From positions 47,108,796-47,172,795 of the forward strand of contig OX485807.1 in the NCBI GenBank assembly GCA_950295325.1: DNA of 64,000 nt, written 5' to 3'. A program made the position numbers and the translations under genes. Positions 60,550 through 64,000 of the stretch are shown here, piece after piece. Numbering within the stretch: the stretch's first letter is position 1; each line of letters starts with the position of its first letter. This stretch comes from Polytrichum commune. Taxonomy: Eukaryota > Streptophyta > Polytrichopsida > Polytrichales > Polytrichaceae. The notes under the pieces are model-generated. The model saw nothing but the letters and a program-made list of their open reading frames with translations, ran no database searches and was not told the DNA's origin.

Positions 60550-62370
60550 AGCTGCACCAACTCAAACTCTTCTAGGGATTTCGATAGTGAAGGAAACAGC
60601 CTAGCGTGATAGCATGCTTACAGGTGTATTTAAATGATGTAGAAACTCACTACAGTTTCTAACATTCTAGAAACTGAGATCCAAATACATGACTGAAATC
60701 TTAAATAGAATACACACCAAAACAAAAAATCCTCCAAAGAGTCGATGACGAAAATTATTACTGATCATGCTACTAGAAAGATGCCGTGTGATTCAAGCAC
60801 AGCACAGCACGAATGAACTCCGCCACAAGAGTTGTGATTTCTCAAACCTGTACCGACTCAAACTCTTCTAAACAATTTCGGTGAAGAAAGAAACCGCCTA
60901 GCTTGATAACTATTCAAAAGAACAGTTTCTACCATTTGAGTAACAGATATCCAAAGAGATGCCTGAGGAATAGAATTAAACATAGAAAACATGTTTCTCC
61001 GACAGACCGTCGATGAAGAATCTATTATTGATCCAGCTGAGGTCTAGAAAGATGCCGTAGTATTCAAGCACAGCCGCAGGGGCCCGCCGAGAAAAGTCTG
61101 CCCCTCACGTCGACCAGTGCCGAATCCGAAGGAACAACTCTAATACACATTACAACACTTCATTCAATGAAATCGCAAGCAACTTCATTCTAATGGTCTA
61201 CTTATGTACATAAGTAGTTGTTAGGGAAGCTTCTTGACTGTCGGTTGAGGTCTAGAATGAGCCCGACGATGTCAAGCCAAAGGTGCATGGACATACCTGC
61301 AGGATAGCAATCGATCGGCTTGGGGTTCAAGCATTCATCGCTTGCCATTCCAGTGACGAAGGGACAGTTAGGTCTTAATGGTATGGTTGTGTTGACTTTC
61401 AGATATATAATACGGCAACTTGGCTGGATGAAAGTGGAAGTATGGAAGTTGCAAGTTGGATTTTCATTATAAGGATCTACCGCATATTATAACATATTGC
61501 AGAGCAACTGGAGCTTGAAGGTTTGTTCCGAAGCATGAAAATCTAATCTGTAAACCTTTAAAGAATTTCGTCTTTTGGCAGGATCACTCACTACCGGAGT
61601 TTGGTGCTCTTAACGTCACTTCACACAGCTTAAGCCCAGACTCGCATGAACTAAGAGACCAACCGGAGATGAATGTCACAGATTCGACGTTCTGGGCCTC
61701 GACTGCTCTTGCCGGGACTTGAGCAGGTTGGCAGCGGGCACCCCGGACGCTGCAATCCCACCTGGAGACGTGAGTCGCTTGCTTCGGAGATGGGTGACTC
61801 ATTTTCGCCCTGCTTTTCCGGAGCCTTCAACTGAAATAAGAAGGCAAACACATTTATTTGGATATACTCACGAAATGTTCATATTTGGTTGACTTTAAGA
61901 GACTTTCATCACTCCGGTGGTTACTCTCGCTAGAATCCCTCACCCTAGACTTAGCAATCCTCATCCACCCACCTTAGTAGATGTAGTCGACCCTTGCCTC
62001 TCCACAGGGTTAGATAGGCCCCAAAATCAAACGTCTTCCTCTTTTCGCAACTGTCACCCGGCACTTCATTATGGAATCATCACATACTTGCCGAAACACA
62101 ATTTCCCCTGACAGTCTTGTTGTCGTCGAAACTATTCCACACACAACATTTGATACAGTGACTGCACCTCATTTATTGGACGGCGCCTCTTCTGTAGCTG
62201 TTGAACCTAACTTCACTCGGCATCTGGATTTGCTTGGTCAGATGAACGTCCGGTTGTGGGGTTGATCATGAGGCATGAGCATGCTTCGAGTGCCATCGTA
62301 TCAGCCTGTGCTTCCTCGAGCTCTGTGGATTTCAATAGTTGATGTGCGATGTAGCTTTCATAATATTGTC
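60550..62370. other. Upstream of the P450; no gene called
   Basis: Two diverged copies of a block with CCGACTCAAACTCTTCTA occur at about 60,550-60,680 and 60,845-60,960, so the P450 5' flank carries a local duplication. A minus-strand frame at 61,851-61,584 follows an acceptor-like TTATTTCAG but has no recognisable domain. Confidence 0.45.
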
Positions 62371-62376
62371 CTATTC

Positions 62377-62544
62377 ATTACTGTACTTGCAAATTTCTAA
62401 AGAGATCTTCTGTGTTCCTTGTTTTGAATAGTGGAAAACTTTCAAGGAGGAGCCCACAGAATTACTGTACTTGCAAATTTCTAAAGAGATCTTCTGTGTT
62501 GCTTGTTTTGAATAGTGGAAAACTTTCAAGGAGGAGCCCACAGA
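62377..62544. repeat. 84-bp tandem duplication including a splice acceptor
   Basis: The unit ATTACTGTACTTGCAAATTT ... GAGGAGCCCACAGA at 62,377 repeats from 62,461 with one or two differences. Each copy contains an acceptor-like TTTTGAATAG followed by the same open frame start (WKTFKEEPTE). Confidence 0.85.
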
Positions 62545-62614
62545 GGAGCAGATTGAAATCGCAAAGTATGAGGGGTGGCATAAGATGCCGCTGTTGGGCA
62601 ACGGTGAACACTGA
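62516..62614 (+). other. Possible coding exon of an unrecognised plus-strand gene
   Basis: After an AG acceptor the frame reads WKTFKEEPTEEQIEIAKYEG then WHKMP, with codon use that looks coding. It meets TGA at 62612-62614, or may leave at a GTGAAC donor just before it. A second candidate is 63,523-63,612 (VEIPFPVENLLREGATDGDD ... SAW, TGA), which could be a last exon of the same gene. Neither is assigned to a family. Confidence 0.3.
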
Positions 62615-62699
62615 ACTTGAGGGCGTCGTTGGATGTTGGAGCCCGGACTACCTGTGGGTGCTTCCACGTCCATGGAGATTCTTGATGCGGTAGATCTGC

Positions 62700-64000
62700 T
62701 AGACAGTTATCTCGGGTGCAGTATCAGTAAGCTGCAGAGGAAGAGTAACCATACCGAAGAAGTTGGCACTGATAAGGTCGTTCGCAACAGTCGCTGACAA
62801 TGGGCCCACGTCCGGCACATGCAGAGGGGTCTATAGAAACGTCAACTCTGCGACAATATAAGGGTTACTTGGAATCCAGCGAGAGCATCGACATGGCAAT
62901 GACATTACATGATTTTGCTCCGGAGACGCCTAAACCCTTGTACTGTCGTGAACGGTGACATTAAGCATTCACAAACGCACTAGTGACTTCTGAAATGCAA
63001 GAAGTTGCATTCAGTTTATACGTTGTAAAGCCAAATCTTTTCTTTAATGTGCAGACTTGTCATCTTCGATCAATCCTCCAATGCCCCTAGACATAAACCA
63101 TGACCTAATCAGGCTGGTCTACCACCAAGTCTAGCATCGATAGCTCTAAGATACCTTGCGCTTGATGTCACACGGATTGCAGAATCAATTGCAACACTTC
63201 CCGCATTGGCTTTTGAGCCCTTGATGGCTTAAATTGGGATATTTCCAAGATGGCAGTGACGACAGTCCACACTCGAAGATGTCACCAGCCTATGGCATCA
63301 CACCCGGTATACATACTCAACTCTTTTGTTGTCCAAGTGTATGTTCTGTTATGTGCACAATAGCCAATTTTGTGTGTAGCTAGGGATGTAGTGTGCAAAA
63401 TCTTATTTTGGTCAACCCTGTGAAATCGATCAGGCTCTTGAAAGTCAAGAATATCCTTCTGCAGGTTGTGTAATATTACACCAGGTGCTTATGATGTTAC
63501 TACTTGCACTTTGATTGCCAGGGTCGAAATTCCTTTTCCGGTTGAAAATTTGCTTCGAGAAGGAGCAACTGATGGTGATGATAATAGCAATTGGTTGAGC
63601 TCTGCCTGGTGAAGACTACTTCGTTTGCCAAATGTGCAATTTAATCACATGATATTTGGATGCTTGTCACAGATGTTAACTCTGAAATTGAAGATTCTAG
63701 AGGGAGCAAGGGTGCTCTGTACTTCTTTGCCAACATCATTTCTCTCAACGTCTGCAACTTGAGACTGCAAAAAACCCCTAACGTTCTTCATATCTACCTT
63801 GTAGAAAATGCATTCTCTTTCTGTAAGGTCATTAAATTAAATGTGCTGATATCAGATTTGTGTCAAGTTGCATTTCATGTAATGTATCCTCCCTAAGGTA
63901 CAATAATCTCCCGCTTAAGTACGCAATTTTTTGGACAAAAATTAGGGTCCATACTTTATTGTTTGAACATGTCATGGAGAGTCATTTGCCACGAATGCAT
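62700..64000. other. Right end of window, mostly unassigned
   Basis: Apart from the weak terminal-exon candidate at 63,523-63,612, no feature could be supported. If that exon is real, 63,613-63,900 would be its 3' UTR. Confidence 0.4.

Overview
The window looks like nuclear DNA of a land plant. The supporting signs are TTTAGGG-type telomeric repeats at an interstitial site, a spliced nuclear gene for plastid ribosomal protein S1 with a transit peptide, a plant-type CYP72-clan cytochrome P450, a carbonyl-reductase-like SDR gene, a cytochrome b561 fragment, a Ty1/copia retrotransposon and many small DNA transposons. I cannot place the species; the transposase-like DUF7869 family and the compact P450 and RPS1 exon structures would fit a seedless plant, but that is a guess. 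All gene models below were built by hand from reading frames and GT/AG splice sites.

Layout. (1) 1-13,800: an unrecognised minus-strand gene runs off the left edge (CDS 522 to 1). On the other side lies a large plus-strand transposase-like gene (DUF7869-like, 7,215-11,349), split by one intron and broken by a 973-bp solo LTR. Each gene has an array of CG-rich perfect palindromes (core TTACGGACGCGCGTCCGTAA) on its 5' side, with exact 135-bp and 95-bp periods. This gene plus palindrome arrangement is the best candidate here for an undescribed mobile system. (2) 14,332-35,222 and 41,377-47,925 are two copies of one segmental duplication carrying a four-exon SDR gene. The right copy is intact (310 aa). 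The left copy is a pseudogene (TGG to TAG, then a frameshift) and has been swollen by insertions: a 5.6-kb block with two arrays of a second palindrome (GGTGAGGCATATGCCTCACC) and a 9.3-kb block made of a probable old solo LTR with a young copia element nested in it. (3) The copia element (26,787-33,958) has identical 192-bp LTRs, a perfect 5-bp target duplication, an open 1,354-aa gag-pol, a primer site matching the anticodon arm of initiator tRNA-Met, and a 20-unit 120-bp satellite with a nine-unit higher-order repeat in its leader. (4) 35,000-41,400 is intergenic, with several MITE-like elements and one long hairpin. (5) 48,635-49,138 is the last exon of a cytochrome b561 gene, broken by a 226-bp hAT-type MITE. 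(6) 51,084-56,026 (minus) is plastid RPS1, eight exons, 427 aa. (7) 57,114-60,498 (minus) is a five-exon P450 with one in-frame TGA 34 codons before its natural stop. (8) 60,550-64,000 is mostly unassigned, with two weak candidate exons.

The genes do not form a pathway. What links the window is mobile DNA: at least four small-element families, two probable solo LTRs, one full copia, two SINE-like families and captured gene fragments can be ordered relative to one another by nesting and by comparing the two copies of the duplication.
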